This document shows, piece after piece, positions 31,643-41,722 of a stretch of 64,000 nt of DNA. The stretch comes from Rhodanobacteraceae bacterium (lineage in GTDB: Bacteria > Pseudomonadota > Gammaproteobacteria > Xanthomonadales > Rhodanobacteraceae). The stretch covers positions 62,001 through 126,000 of the forward strand of contig SCQS01000034.1 of assembly GCA_004299705.1 (NCBI GenBank), read 5' to 3'. The notes below the pieces were generated by a model. The model saw only the letters and a list, made by a program, of their open reading frames with translations. It searched no databases and was not told where the DNA came from. The translations under genes and the position numbers were made by a program. Every line of letters begins with the position of its first letter. The stretch's first letter is position 1.

Positions 31643-31778
31643 CGCGAATGCCTCCCTGATACGTGATGTAGCGGGGCGCGTCGCCCCGCGCCTGCCGCAC
31701 GGCCCCTCGTGTGCGGCGAGCGCAGGATAGACGGCCAACATCCCACGCGGCGCTGCGGCGCAACATGGTTGCGTTGGA

Positions 31779-32465
31779 TCAAAACTCCAGGTTCTGCGCG
31801 GCGCACAGGTAATCGACCAGCGGTGCGAGGCGTTTGAAATGGGCGACCACGAACGGAAACAGTTTTGGCGAACACGCCAGCGCATCGTCGAAAGCCACGC
31901 CGGCGGCGAAGCTCTTGCGTTTCAGGTCTTCGAGCAATGGGTGATCCGTGGGAAAGCCTTGCGGCGCGCGGGAAAGTGATTCGCCCCAGAACTCGTAGTG
32001 CTCGCAGAATACGCGGCCGTGCGCGGCACGTTTCCATGCTGCCGGGTTGTCGACCATGAAGTTGCGGATGTTGCGCAGGGTGTGGTTTTCGGGGTGCCAC
32101 AGGCCGGCGCCGACGAAGCAATCGTCCGGCGAGATGTGCAGGTAGAACGAAGGTGCCGCGATGTCGCGGCGGCGTTCGTGGAAGACGCGTGCGCCGGCCC
32201 AGCTCTTGTACGGCGCCTTGTCGCCGGAGAAACGTGTGTCGCGTTGGATGCGGAACAGCGAGCCGCCGACCTTGCGCGGGTCGGCGCGGTAATGGCTGCT
32301 GAGTTTCGCAACTGGCGCCTGCAAGTCCGCGATCAATTGCAGGTAAGGGCCGCGCACGTGGGTTTCGTAGTCGCCCTGATGCGCCTTGAACCAGGTGCGG
32401 TTGTTGTGGCGCGCGAGCGCGCGCAGGAAGCGAAAGGTGGCGGGTGAGAAATAGGCGCGTGGCAT
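31779..32465 (-). CDS. DUF2461 (TIGR02453) family protein
   Basis: A 228-residue protein of the DUF2461 family, function not established. Family hallmarks are [22 protein letters not shown] at the start, [21 protein letters not shown] in the middle, then [20 protein letters not shown]. Its start is one base past the sbcB stop, so it is probably translated with sbcB. Confidence 0.9.
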   Translation of the reverse strand: MPRAYFSPATFRFLRALARHNNRTWFKAHQGDYETHVRGPYLQLIADLQAPVAKLSSHYRADPRKVGGSLFRIQRDTRFSGDKAPYKSWAGARVFHERRRDIAAPSFYLHISPDDCFVGAGLWHPENHTLRNIRNFMVDNPAAWKRAAHGRVFCEHYEFWGESLSRAPQGFPTDHPLLEDLKRKSFAAGVAFDDALACSPKLFPFVVAHFKRLAPLVDYLCAAQNLEF

Positions 32466-32466
32466 A

Positions 32467-33921
32467 TCAGAGTCCGAATTCGCTTTGAACGGTTTCGCCC
32501 CACGCTTGCAATCGATCCAGCAGTGCCTGCTTCGGCCCCGCCGGATGTTCCGCGCGCAGGCGGGCGATGGTGGCGAAATATTGTTCCAGTATCAGCGGGG
32601 TGGTTTCCGTCGCGCGGGTCAGCTTGTCGCGCACGAAGGCCTGCCAGCGCGTACGTTCGTTGGCATCCAGCGTGTCCGGCCAGTTGCGGGCGCGGTAGCG
32701 GAACAACAACTCTGCGTAGCGCGGATCGCCGAATTTGAAATCCGTGGTGTCGAGCTTGTCCGGTGGCGTCGCGCGTACCGCGTCGCAGCGGCGCTTGTCG
32801 GCGGGCGAGGGAAAACCGGCATACAACCGGCATTCCGGGTCCGTGCGTTCCGGCCAGCGGCCGGAATGCGCTGCGAAAGCGGCACGGACGCGCTCGCGCA
32901 ATCCGTCGCTGGCACGAATCTTTTCCAGATTGTGCTCGCAGGCGGCGGGGTCGAGCGCGATGCGCTGCAGGTCCGCGCCACGCAGCGCCGAAGTCGGAGC
33001 CAGAAATGGCGACTTGTTGCCGTGTACTTCCTTCAGCGGCGGCCGTTCGATGCCTTCGGGAAGGTCGGCGCGTCGGGTAAACATGCGCTCGGCCAGATCA
33101 TCGGGGTCGAGGCTTATCCATGCCTCGGCATCCACGCCAAGGTCGGCGACGATGAAGCTGCCGGTGCGCTCGGGGTGTTCCGCGATCGGCGCCACCATCG
33201 CGAGACAGCCGCGCGCGGGCGGATAACGGCCCGACACGTGCAACAGCGGTTCCAACCCGGGCAGCGCCTGCGCCAGGCTGGCAGCCACGTGTTTCTTGTC
33301 GCGCAACGCGAAATGCCAGTCGTACAGGCGTGGTTGCCTCGCGCGCAGCAGGCGCGCGAGTTCGATGGTGGCCTCCACGTCGGACAGCGCATCGTGCGCG
33401 TGGTCCTGCTTCAAATGATTGGCGGGCGCGAGTCGATCGAGCTTGAACGACGGCGCACCGTCATCGCCCTGCGGCCATTCGATGCCAAGAGGCCGCAGTG
33501 CGTAGCAGGCACGCGCGAGATCCATGATGTCCCAACGCGCGTTGCCGTGCTTCCAGGCGTGTTCGTAAGGATCGAAGAAATTCCGGTAGAACAGGTTGCG
33601 GTTGACCTCGTCGTCGAACCGGATCGAGTTGTAACCGGCCGAGCAGGTGCCGGGTTCCGCCAGCACTTCGTGGACCGCACCGGCGAACTCGGCTTCGACC
33701 AACCCGTCGCGGGCAGCGTCCTGCGGGGCGATGCCGGTAATCAGGCAGGCTTCCGGATGCGGCAGCACATCGGGTGCCGGTGCGCAGTACAACATCACCG
33801 GCTCGCCGGTCGGGCGCAGCTCCATGTCGGTTCGCAACGCGGCGAATTGCGCGGGGCGGTCGCGTACGGGGTCGATTCCGGTGGTTTCGTAGTCGAACCA
33901 GAGCAAGCTAGGCGTTGGCAT
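32467..33921 (-). CDS. sbcB: Exodeoxyribonuclease I
   Basis: 3'-5' single-strand DNA exonuclease used in recombination and mismatch repair, 484 residues. The DEDDh nuclease domain begins [22 protein letters not shown] (Asp10, Glu12), with [20 protein letters not shown] and [11 protein letters not shown] giving the remaining acidic and His residues. SH3-like and helical C-terminal domains follow. It is divergent from orn, another DEDDh enzyme. Confidence 0.96.
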   Translation of the reverse strand: MPTPSLLWFDYETTGIDPVRDRPAQFAALRTDMELRPTGEPVMLYCAPAPDVLPHPEACLITGIAPQDAARDGLVEAEFAGAVHEVLAEPGTCSAGYNSIRFDDEVNRNLFYRNFFDPYEHAWKHGNARWDIMDLARACYALRPLGIEWPQGDDGAPSFKLDRLAPANHLKQDHAHDALSDVEATIELARLLRARQPRLYDWHFALRDKKHVAASLAQALPGLEPLLHVSGRYPPARGCLAMVAPIAEHPERTGSFIVADLGVDAEAWISLDPDDLAERMFTRRADLPEGIERPPLKEVHGNKSPFLAPTSALRGADLQRIALDPAACEHNLEKIRASDGLRERVRAAFAAHSGRWPERTDPECRLYAGFPSPADKRRCDAVRATPPDKLDTTDFKFGDPRYAELLFRYRARNWPDTLDANERTRWQAFVRDKLTRATETTPLILEQYFATIARLRAEHPAGPKQALLDRLQAWGETVQSEFGL

Positions 33922-34004
33922 CTGACCAGCCTACGGCAGGCCTTGACGCGCGGCAATCCGTTCGCATCCGCGATGTTGCTAGACTGGCAGGACAGGAGAA
34001 GAGC

Positions 34005-34577
34005 ATGAGCGGTTGCGCGGAAGACAATCTGATCTGGATCGACCTCGAGATGACCGGGCTCGATCCCGACAACGATTCGGTCATCGAAATCGCCACGGTC
34101 GTCACCGATCGCAACCTGGAAGTGCTGGCCGAGGGCCCCGAGTTCGCGATCCACCACGAGGAAGCGCGCCTGCTGGCGATGGACGAGTGGAACCGCAACC
34201 ATCACGGCAAGTCGGGACTGTGGCAACGCGTGCTCGAATCCGCGACCAGCCACGCGCAGGCCGAGGAGGCGACCATCACATTCCTGCAGCAGTGGGTGCC
34301 GGCCGGCAAATCACCTATTTGCGGCAACTCGATCTGCCAGGACCGCAGGTTCCTGTATCGGCAGATGCCTGCGCTGGAGCGCTATTTCCATTACCGCAAC
34401 CTCGACGTGTCGACCTTGAAGGAACTGGCGCGTCGCTGGGCACCCGCGGTGTACAAGGGTTTCAGCAAGGATTCCGCGCACACCGCACTTTCCGACATCA
34501 AGGATTCGATCGAGGAGCTGCGCTACTACCGCGCGCACATGGGGGAACTGGCGGGATTGCCTGCCGTGGCGGGGTGA
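34005..34577 (+). CDS. orn: Oligoribonuclease
   Basis: Degrades 2-5 nucleotide RNAs and the diribonucleotides made from cyclic-di-GMP breakdown; often essential in Gammaproteobacteria. The 190-residue DEDDh protein shows [30 protein letters not shown] and [20 protein letters not shown] 34005 follows AGGAGAAGAGC. The frame's 33915 start adds unrelated sequence. Confidence 0.97.
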   Translation: MSGCAEDNLIWIDLEMTGLDPDNDSVIEIATVVTDRNLEVLAEGPEFAIHHEEARLLAMDEWNRNHHGKSGLWQRVLESATSHAQAEEATITFLQQWVPAGKSPICGNSICQDRRFLYRQMPALERYFHYRNLDVSTLKELARRWAPAVYKGFSKDSAHTALSDIKDSIEELRYYRAHMGELAGLPAVAG

Positions 34578-34619
34578 TGGCGGCGGGCCAGTTTGCTTGC
34601 GGCTGATAGTCTCGCTGAT

Positions 34620-34871
34620 TCAGCCTTCGACCGCTTCGTATGTGATTGCGAATACTTCGGGGCTGCACGGGTATAGCTCGCCTTTTACTCCGCGGATAAT
34701 CCAGTCGCCTGGCGTTGCGCGCATCTTGCCCTCAGGCGTATCCATGTAACAGCACTCAACCCCGATACCTACGCGCGGGTAGTAGCGGACGCCAGGAATG
34801 CAGGGATCGGTACCGGAAACAAATTGAACGGCTTCAATCTCAACGGGTTTCTTTCGGTACTTTTCCATCAT
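34620..34871 (-). CDS. Phage-type small protein, isolated
   Basis: An 83-residue protein resembling a family found widely in phages and prophages: opening MEKYRKKPVEIEAVQFVSG, then GDWIIRGVKGELYPCSPEVFAITYEAV. Function is unknown. Local base composition is lower in G+C than the surrounding genes, suggesting transfer. No integrase, terminase, capsid or other phage gene lies nearby, so it is a lone remnant or a retained cargo gene. A second ATG at 34868 is equally possible. Confidence 0.8.
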   Translation of the reverse strand: MMEKYRKKPVEIEAVQFVSGTDPCIPGVRYYPRVGIGVECCYMDTPEGKMRATPGDWIIRGVKGELYPCSPEVFAITYEAVEG

Positions 34872-35020
34872 GGCGCCTCGTTGCCGAAGGGCCAGTCTAC
34901 CAACTCATTGGTTCTGACACCCGTGGCTTGACTCGCGCAACCCAGGCGTTCACGGGCCTCGCAGCGGGGTCCAGCCATGCGGATGGCCCGCTGGGCTGGA
35001 TGTGCGAGTTGCGCCGCGCG

Positions 35021-35734
35021 TCAAATCGACGCCGTGGCATCCAACAACACGTCCACCCCCGCTTCCGGTGCAATGGATGCAGCGGGAATCGCATCGCCGC
35101 GTTTCCATGCCGCCACCGCGTCGCGCTTGCCCGCGCCTTCGACCAGGAACAACACGTGATGCGCGTTCGACAGGCGCGTCGCGCTCAACGATACGCGTTC
35201 GGGCGGCGGCTTGGGCGCCTTGAACACGGCAAGCACGTCCGGCGAATCGGCGTGCGCGCCCCAATCGTGGCCGGGAAACAGGCTGGCGGTGTGGCCGTCT
35301 TCGCCCAGGCCCAGCAGCACGAGGTCGAACGCATCGACCGTACGCAGTTCGCGTGCATACAAAACGGCGGCTTCGCGCGCACCGGCTTCGGCGGGAATCG
35401 CGTGCACGTTCGCCATTGGAATCGAAACCTGATCGAGCCACTCGTCGCGCGCCATCCGGCTGTTGCGCTCGGGGTCATCGGGCGGCGCGCAACGCTCGTC
35501 GCCGTACCAGATGTGCCAGCGCGCCCAATCAGTGTCGGCATGGCGCAGTGCGCGATACAGCCTGCGCGGGGTATTGCCGCCCGCGAGCACGATGTCGAAC
35601 GCACCATGCTGCGCGATCGCACCCTGTGCAGAGGCCAGCACCCGCGCCAGCGCGTTGGCGACCAGCGAGGCATCGTCGGGGAACTCGTGCCAGCGCGCGG
35701 CCTGCGCTGGCAGGGCGGCCGGCACGCGGATCAT
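35021..35734 (-). CDS. pgl: 6-phosphogluconolactonase
   Basis: Hydrolyses 6-phosphogluconolactone, the second step of the oxidative pentose phosphate pathway. The 237-residue DevB-type enzyme shows VLAGGNTPRRLYRAL, WYGDERCAPPDDPERNSRMARDEWL and LGLGEDGHTASLFPG. The ATG at 35734 overlaps the gnd stop as ATGA. It is unusual in being on the opposite strand from zwf, 6 kb away, rather than next to it. Confidence 0.95.
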   Translation of the reverse strand: MIRVPAALPAQAARWHEFPDDASLVANALARVLASAQGAIAQHGAFDIVLAGGNTPRRLYRALRHADTDWARWHIWYGDERCAPPDDPERNSRMARDEWLDQVSIPMANVHAIPAEAGAREAAVLYARELRTVDAFDLVLLGLGEDGHTASLFPGHDWGAHADSPDVLAVFKAPKPPPERVSLSATRLSNAHHVLFLVEGAGKRDAVAAWKRGDAIPAASIAPEAGVDVLLDATASI

Positions 35735-36636
35735 TCCTTCTTCATCGCGTGGCCGCCGAATTCGTTGCGCATCGCCGACAGCAGCTTGTCGGAGAACGAA
35801 TCGACGTCGCGCGAGCGCAGGCGTTCGATCAAGGATGCGGTGATGATCGGTGCGGGCACGTCGAGCTCGATGGCCTCCGCGACCGTCCAGCGGCCTTCGC
35901 CGGAATCGACCACGTAGGGCGCGATGTCCTTCAGCGTGGGATCGCGTTTCAACGCGTCGGCGGTCAGGTCCAGCAGCCACGAGCGCACCACCGAACCGTA
36001 ACGCCAGATTTGCGCGATCTGCTCCAGGTCCAACTTGAACTCTTGCTTGTGCTTGAAGATCGTGAAGCCTTCGGCATAGGCCTGCATCATGCCGTACTCG
36101 ATGCCGTTGTGGACCATCTTCACGAAGTGCCCCGAACCCACGGGTCCGACGCGGCCCCAGCCCTTGTCCTTGCCGGGCGCCAGCGCCTCGAAGATGGGGT
36201 TGAGGCGCGCGACGGCTTTTTCGTCGCCGCCGACCATCATGCTGTAGCCTTCCTTCAAACCCCACACGCCGCCGCTGGTGCCGCAATCGACGTAGTCGAT
36301 GCCCTTGGGCGCGAGTTGCGCGGCGTGGCGCTGGTCGTCCTTGTAGTTGGAATTGCCGCCGTCGATCACGACGTCGCCGCGGGCAAGCTTGTCGTTCAAC
36401 GCGGATACGGTGTCGTCCACGACCTTGCCGGCCGGCACCATCACCCATACCGCGCGCGGCGGTTGCAGCGCAGCGACCAGTTTGTCCAGCGAATCGACCG
36501 CCTTGCCGCCAGCCGCTGCCAGTTCCGCGCGGGCCTTGTCGTTGGGGTCGAAGCCGACCACGTCGTGGCCAGCTTTCATCAGGCGTTGGGCCATGTAGTT
36601 GCCCATCTTGCCGAGGCCGATCATTCCAAGCTGCAT
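35731..36636 (-). CDS. gnd: 6-phosphogluconate dehydrogenase, short (GndA-like) form
   Basis: Oxidatively decarboxylates 6-phosphogluconate to ribulose 5-phosphate. At 301 residues it is the short form. The Rossmann loop is GLGKMGNYMAQRLM; the catalytic-site words DGGNSNYKDD, GTSGGVWGL and KMVHNGIEYGMMQAYAEG are intact. After the second strand it reads VVGFDPN; an Asp there usually favours NAD+ over NADP+, as in other short forms (inference). ATG 36636 begins MQLGMIGLGKMG. Confidence 0.94.
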   Translation of the reverse strand: MQLGMIGLGKMGNYMAQRLMKAGHDVVGFDPNDKARAELAAAGGKAVDSLDKLVAALQPPRAVWVMVPAGKVVDDTVSALNDKLARGDVVIDGGNSNYKDDQRHAAQLAPKGIDYVDCGTSGGVWGLKEGYSMMVGGDEKAVARLNPIFEALAPGKDKGWGRVGPVGSGHFVKMVHNGIEYGMMQAYAEGFTIFKHKQEFKLDLEQIAQIWRYGSVVRSWLLDLTADALKRDPTLKDIAPYVVDSGEGRWTVAEAIELDVPAPIITASLIERLRSRDVDSFSDKLLSAMRNEFGGHAMKKE

Positions 36637-36744
36637 GCGGTTCTCCTTGGGTGCGCTGTGCGATGCCGCCAAGCGGCGAAGCATCCATGCTATCGGCGGG
36701 CGCGTGAAGATTTCGACAGTCGGGATGCGCGAATGCGCCGGCGG

Positions 36745-37560
36745 CTACTCGACCGGTTTCAAGCGCCGCTTGTTGACGTGGAACGGCGCGTCGCCGTGGA
36801 GATCCTTGCCCTGGAAATAACCGCGCTGCCATTTCTTCGACAGGATTTCGGGGTTGCCTTCGTGCAGGCCCTTGTTGAACTCGGCGCGCGACTTGCCCCA
36901 TTCGGTGTAGTCGGCTTTCAACTTGGGGTCATCATCGATGTTCGCGCGCTTGGGCGCGACGTCGTCCATCAGCACGTGCGGGCAGAAGGTGACGAAGCAG
37001 AACGGGTCGCCCTTCCCGAAACGCACCGTGCACGGGCGGGTGAAGCGCCAGTTCATGGTGAACGGGAACGGCAGCCAGTCGGTTTCGACCATGCCGTCCA
37101 GCGCGTGGATGCCGTCCTTCGCGTAGTTGGGCGCGCCGCGCACCCACAGGCCCCAGCCCGGCGAGGTGCGGAACAACCAGCCGGTGTGGAAGGTGAGGAT
37201 GCCGTGGCCGAAGTGCGAGGTGATCAATGCGCGCAAAGCGTTTGGATCGACGCCCGGCGCGCGCGCGGTGATCGCGTCGATGCCCTGGCCGCCGTTCCAG
37301 GTCACCTCGAAATCGAGGGGCGAGGTCAGTTCCCAACCGCTGGTGTTGGCCATCGAAAGCGGCAGGCAGCGATACGCATAATGGTCGTTGGTCTGATCCA
37401 TCCATTCACGGTCGCGACGGCCGGGGATGATCGGCGCGGCGCGCAGGTCGACCTGGTAGCAGGTGAGTTGCGGCGTGGCGCCGGCCGGCAGGGGTTCGAG
37501 TCGGGGAACTTCCACGGCGTGCATCGGGCAGGCGCCGGGCTTGGTTGCGATGTCGGACAT
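36745..37560 (-). CDS. DUF6065 family protein
   Basis: A 271-residue soluble protein that I assign to the uncharacterised DUF6065 family. It is rich in aromatic residues with recurring Trp-Gly patterns (WNGGQGIDAITARA, HTGWLFRTSPGWGLWVRG, NYAKDGIHALDGMVETDWLPFPFTMNWRFTRP, FVTFCPHVLMDD). No signal peptide or nucleotide-binding motif is seen. ATG 37560 is chosen because the upstream frame (to 37710) is a translated palindromic repeat. Its position 108 bases upstream of gnd may be chance or a shared transcript. Confidence 0.75.
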   Translation of the reverse strand: MSDIATKPGACPMHAVEVPRLEPLPAGATPQLTCYQVDLRAAPIIPGRRDREWMDQTNDHYAYRCLPLSMANTSGWELTSPLDFEVTWNGGQGIDAITARAPGVDPNALRALITSHFGHGILTFHTGWLFRTSPGWGLWVRGAPNYAKDGIHALDGMVETDWLPFPFTMNWRFTRPCTVRFGKGDPFCFVTFCPHVLMDDVAPKRANIDDDPKLKADYTEWGKSRAEFNKGLHEGNPEILSKKWQRGYFQGKDLHGDAPFHVNKRRLKPVE

Positions 37561-37960
37561 CGGGGTTCTCCCAGTACGGTTTCGACGGATCGCGAGACGT
37601 TCAAGGGACAGCCTGGTTTTGCTTGTCTTGTCGTCATTCCCGCGAAAGCGGGAACCCAGCATTTTTTTGCAGCGCGTTGATGCGTAAAGACACTGGGAGA
37701 CTCGCGCCATCCTTGGCGCTCGCCCTTCGGGCCGCTTTCAGCGTTCGCGTTTGCAGTCCTGCAAACGCAGTCCGGATATCGCTTGGCGATTCCGGGATGA
37801 CGAGCAACCTCGGAGTCCTTGGCCGCTGCATCCTGTGCCCGGTTGCCCACGTCGTCAAGCTGCACCGCCGCATGCAGCGGCTTTCACGAATGATTGAGGC
37901 GCCGGCGCGCATACTGGCTGGCGTTGTGCGATCACGCACCGATCATGGACGTTACCGATC
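37561..37960. other. Divergent promoter region, DUF6065 / GH94
   Basis: This 400-base gap contains the composite repeat 37631-37803. The remaining ~155 bases before the GH94 gene should carry the promoter for the carbon-metabolism operon. I see no clear -35/-10 pair, operator or conserved short ORF in it. Confidence 0.5.
37631..37803. repeat. Composite palindromic repeat (TCGTCATCCCGG family), copy 2
   Basis: About 173 bases running opposite to copy 1. It opens TCGTCATTCCCGCGAAAGCGGGAA and closes ATTCCGGGATGACGA. It shares with copy 1 the words GCGTTCGCGTTTGCA, GATATC next to CCGGA, and AAAGACACTGGG. Reading into it from the DUF6065 gene gives GSRFRGNDDKT, a common translated form of such repeats. 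Confidence 0.85.
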
Positions 37961-40900
37961 ATGCCTGCCGACGCCCGTATACCTGCTCCCGGCGTTCATT
38001 TGTTGGGCGACCGCAGTTACACCGTGATGCTGACGGAGACGGGTTCGGGCGGCAGTCGCTGGAAGGGGTTGGCCGTCACCCGCTGGCGCTCGGGCGATGG
38101 CGGCGGCGAGCAGGGCGGCTACATCTATTTGCGTGACACAGCGGACGGCAAGGTCTGGTCGGCGACCGCGCAGCCGTGTGGTGGCGTGACGCGCTGCTGG
38201 TTCGATGAGGGGCTGGCACGATTCGCGCGTCGCGATGGCGCGTTGACCACCACGCTGGAAGTTGCGGTCGATCCCGAACGCGCGGTTGAAGTGCGTGGCG
38301 TGGGCTTGCGCAACGATGGCCCGGTCGCACGCGAGATCGAGCTGACTTCGTACGCCGAATTGGTGCTCGGGTCCGACCAGGCCGACCGCGCGCACCCGGC
38401 GTATTCCAAGATGTTCGTGCAGACCGCGTGCGAAGATGGCGTGCTGCTGGCAAGGCGGCGCAAGAAGGATCCATCGGAACCCGACGTGTGGGCCGCGCAT
38501 GCGTTGGTCGTGGAAGGCGATGAAGCGAGCCAGCGTGAGTGGGAAACCGATCGCGCGCGCTTCATCGGCCGGAATGGATCGCTGGCGTTGCCGGCAGCCT
38601 TGCAAACGGGGCAACGGTTGTCGGGCACGGTCGGCACCGTGCTCGACCCGATCTTCTGCCTGCGCACACGCGTTGCGATCGGCGCGGGTAAAGCGCGACG
38701 TGCGGCAATCGTTACCGCGGTTGGCGCCTCGCGCGAGGAAGTGCTCGCGTTGATTCGTCGCTACCAGACGCCGACTGCATGCGCCGAGATCTTTGCGCGT
38801 TTGCGCTCAGCGGCGTTGCGTGCATACGAAGCGGCGGGAATCGCAGCCGACGAGGCACGAGGTTTCCAGATGCTGGTCGGTGCGCTGACGGGCAACGATT
38901 TTTCGTGGCGTGTCGATGTGGCGACACTGGCGAAAGGCGAGGGCGGCGCGCCAGTGCTGTGGGCCAAGGGCATTTCCGGCGACCTGCCGATCGTGTTGCT
39001 GCGGATCGACACCACCGCGCAAACGGGCTTGGTCGAGGAAATGCTGCGTGCGCAACGCTTCTGGCGCACGCGCCAATTGCCGGCCGACATCGTGGTGCTG
39101 GATGCGCGTCCCGGAAATGGCAAGGATGACTTGGCCAAACTTTCAGGCGCTTCGGGGAACCAGGACAAGTCGCAAGGCTCGTTGTTCGTTCTTCGCGAGG
39201 GCGACTTCGACGAACGTTTGCGCAATGGCCTGTTTACCGCAGCCTGGGTGGTGCTGGACGGCCTTGGCGGTGGCTTGGCCGCGCGGCTCGGGAAACGTGC
39301 AAAAGCCGCCGCCGGGTCACGCGTGGAATGGTCCGCGTCGAGGGCGCCGTGTGCCCGCGGTGGCAAACCGTCGTCGACGCCATCGCCCAAGGAACTCGAT
39401 AGCTGGAACGGCCTGGGCGGCTTCACCAGGGACAGCCGCGAATACGTCACGATCCTGCGCGACGGCGCCAGCACGCCCGCGCCATGGTCGCACATCGTCG
39501 CCAATCCGGATTTCGGTTTTCTGGTGACGGCGACCGGCGGCGGTTACGCGTGGGCGATCAACAGCCAGCAAAACCAGGTCACCGCGTGGTCGAACGATGC
39601 GGTGCGCGACCCGCCGGGCGAGATGTTCCTGCTGCGCGATGCCGAAGACGGTACGGAATGGAGCGCCACTGCGTCGCCGGTCCGTGCGGGTGGGGCAACC
39701 TACGTCTCGCGATTCGGACCGGGCTATGCGCGCTTCGAGGCCAATGTCCACGGCATCGAATCGGAGCTGACCCAGTGCGTCGCACCTGACGATCCAGTCA
39801 AGGTTTCGCGCCTGCGCCTCGTCAATCGCAGTGGCAAGCCACGTCGGATCGAGTTGGCACAAGTCGTGGCATGGATGATGGGGCCGATCGGCAGTGATCC
39901 GCGCGCCACCACGCTGGTCGAATCCGACGCCGGGCGCGGTGCGGTGTTCGCGCGCAATGCCTGGCGCGAGGAATTCACGCAGGCGGTGGCGTTCATCGCC
40001 TGCAATGCACAAGGCGCAACGCCGGGCAGCGAAACCGGTCCGCGCAGCGCGGTGATGGCGTCGCTGGAACTCGCGCCCGGCGCGACTGCCGAGCTGGTAT
40101 TTCTGCTGGGTGAAGGTGCGGACCGTGCGGCAGCGCAGGCGCTGGTCGATCGCTATCGCAGTGTCGATGTCGACGCGTTGCTCGCGGACACGCGCAAGAC
40201 CTGGGACAGCGTGCTCGCACCCTTGCAAGTCGAAACGCCGCATCGTTCGATCGACCTGCTGGTCAACCGATGCCTGCCGTATCAGGTGCTGGCTTGCCGG
40301 CTGTGGGCGCGCACCGCTTTCTATCAGGCCAGCGGTGCCTACGGTTTCCGCGACCAGTTGCAGGACGTCGCGGCGCTGTGCATCGCGCGGCCCGACCTTG
40401 CGCGCAAGCACATCCTGCTGTCGGCGTCGCGCCAGTTCGAGGAGGGCGATGCGCAGCACTGGTGGCTGCCGCCGTCGGGCCGTGGCGTGCGCACGCGCAT
40501 CGTCGATGATCGCTTGTGGTTGCCGTTCGTCACCGCGCACTACATCGCAACCACCGGCGACGTCGCGATCCTGGAAACGGGCGTGCCGTTCCTGTGTGGC
40601 GATGCGTTGCAGCCGGGACAGATGGATTCCTTTTTCAAGCCCGAACCAGCCGCGCAGGCCGCCAATCTGTTCGAACACTGCGCACGCGCGATCGAAGTCA
40701 GTCTCGCGACCGGCGTGCACGGCCTGCCGCTGATGGGTACCGGCGACTGGAACGACGGCATGAACCGCATCGGCGCGGGCGGCAAGGGCGAAAGCGTGTG
40801 GATGGGGTGGTTCCTGGTCAAGGTGATCGGCGATTTCGCACCGTACGCGGAAGACCGCCACGATCCACGTGCCGTGCATTGGCGCAACCATGCGCGTGCG

Positions 40901-41722
40901 CTGGAACTGGCACTGGAAACCAAGGCCTGGGATGGCGACTGGTACCGGCGCGCGTTCTACGACGACGGCACACCATTGGGCAGTTCAGCCGATACCGAAT
41001 GCCGGGTCGAATCGATGGCGCAGTCGTGGGCGGTGCTAAGTGGCCGCGGCGACCCGGAGCGCAGCGAACGCGCGATGCGCGCGGTCAACGAACACCTGGT
41101 TCGTCGGAACGATGGTCTGGTCGCGCTGTTTGCCGCGCCGTTCGACAAGACCCCGCGTGATCCCGGTTACATCAAGGGCTATCCGCCCGGCCTGCGCGAG
41201 AACGGTGGCCAGTACACACATGGTTCGATCTGGTCGCTGATCGCGTACGCCATGCTGGGCGACGGCGACAAGGCTGGCGAATTGCTGGAAATCTTCGATC
41301 CGATCCGCAAATCCGATTCGCCGGAAAAACGGGAGCGCTACAAGGTCGAACCCTACGCCGAATGCGCAGATGTCTATTCGGTAGCGCCGCACGTTGGTCG
41401 AGGCGGCTGGACCTGGTATTCAGGCTCGGCCGGCTGGCTGTACCGCGCGATCGTCGAGTGGGTGTTGGGTTTTCGCTTGCGCGGCGACCGTTTACGGATC
41501 GAACCCTGCATTCCACACGGCTGGAAAGGATTTGCGTTGAACTATCGACGCGGGCGCACGCTCTATCGGATCGAAGTCGACAACCCGCACCACGTGTGCC
41601 GGGGAATCGCCGCGATCGAATTGGATGGTGTAACGTTGCAGGATTCAGGTGCCGGCATTCCGCTTGCCGATGACGGTGCCAGCCACCGCGTCCGTGTCAC
41701 CATGAAGAAGGAAACGAGTTGA
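37961..41722 (+). CDS. GH94-type glycoside phosphorylase-like protein (NdvB C-terminal-like)
   Basis: A 1253-residue protein related to the C-terminal phosphorylase half of cyclic beta-1,2-glucan synthase (NdvB/ChvB) and to free-standing GH94 beta-glucan phosphorylases. Two GT36-associated beta domains are visible: about residues 10-290 ([22 protein letters not shown]) and 490-700 ([19 protein letters not shown]). The alpha/alpha-barrel catalytic domain covers about 735-1250, with GYRFRDQLQD-like [29 protein letters not shown] and the general acid Asp932 in [13 protein letters not shown]. No GT84 or membrane segment is present. The likely reaction is phosphorolysis of a beta-glucan to alpha-glucose-1-phosphate; linkage is unknown. 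It has no signal peptide. Its stop shares one base with the zwf start. Confidence 0.85.
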   Translation: MPADARIPAPGVHLLGDRSYTVMLTETGSGGSRWKGLAVTRWRSGDGGGEQGGYIYLRDTADGKVWSATAQPCGGVTRCWFDEGLARFARRDGALTTTLEVAVDPERAVEVRGVGLRNDGPVAREIELTSYAELVLGSDQADRAHPAYSKMFVQTACEDGVLLARRRKKDPSEPDVWAAHALVVEGDEASQREWETDRARFIGRNGSLALPAALQTGQRLSGTVGTVLDPIFCLRTRVAIGAGKARRAAIVTAVGASREEVLALIRRYQTPTACAEIFARLRSAALRAYEAAGIAADEARGFQMLVGALTGNDFSWRVDVATLAKGEGGAPVLWAKGISGDLPIVLLRIDTTAQTGLVEEMLRAQRFWRTRQLPADIVVLDARPGNGKDDLAKLSGASGNQDKSQGSLFVLREGDFDERLRNGLFTAAWVVLDGLGGGLAARLGKRAKAAAGSRVEWSASRAPCARGGKPSSTPSPKELDSWNGLGGFTRDSREYVTILRDGASTPAPWSHIVANPDFGFLVTATGGGYAWAINSQQNQVTAWSNDAVRDPPGEMFLLRDAEDGTEWSATASPVRAGGATYVSRFGPGYARFEANVHGIESELTQCVAPDDPVKVSRLRLVNRSGKPRRIELAQVVAWMMGPIGSDPRATTLVESDAGRGAVFARNAWREEFTQAVAFIACNAQGATPGSETGPRSAVMASLELAPGATAELVFLLGEGADRAAAQALVDRYRSVDVDALLADTRKTWDSVLAPLQVETPHRSIDLLVNRCLPYQVLACRLWARTAFYQASGAYGFRDQLQDVAALCIARPDLARKHILLSASRQFEEGDAQHWWLPPSGRGVRTRIVDDRLWLPFVTAHYIATTGDVAILETGVPFLCGDALQPGQMDSFFKPEPAAQAANLFEHCARAIEVSLATGVHGLPLMGTGDWNDGMNRIGAGGKGESVWMGWFLVKVIGDFAPYAEDRHDPRAVHWRNHARALELALETKAWDGDWYRRAFYDDGTPLGSSADTECRVESMAQSWAVLSGRGDPERSERAMRAVNEHLVRRNDGLVALFAAPFDKTPRDPGYIKGYPPGLRENGGQYTHGSIWSLIAYAMLGDGDKAGELLEIFDPIRKSDSPEKRERYKVEPYAECADVYSVAPHVGRGGWTWYSGSAGWLYRAIVEWVLGFRLRGDRLRIEPCIPHGWKGFALNYRRGRTLYRIEVDNPHHVCRGIAAIELDGVTLQDSGAGIPLADDGASHRVRVTMKKETS

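Noticed and set aside
34578-35020. A prophage or integrative element around the phage-type gene.
   Set aside because: No integrase, direct repeats, tRNA gene or second phage gene was found on either side.
34872-35020. A possible tRNA in the gap before pgl.
   Set aside because: No T-loop GTTCRANNC with paired acceptor stem or discriminator could be found.
35353-37680. A 775-codon plus-strand frame over pgl, gnd and the DUF6065 gene.
   Set aside because: It crosses three recognisable minus-strand genes and has no family resemblance.
37804-37960. Remnant of a GT84 domain upstream of the GH94 gene, which would prove a truncated NdvB.
   Set aside because: The 157 bases before the start show no NdvB-like reading in any frame, so truncation stays unproven.
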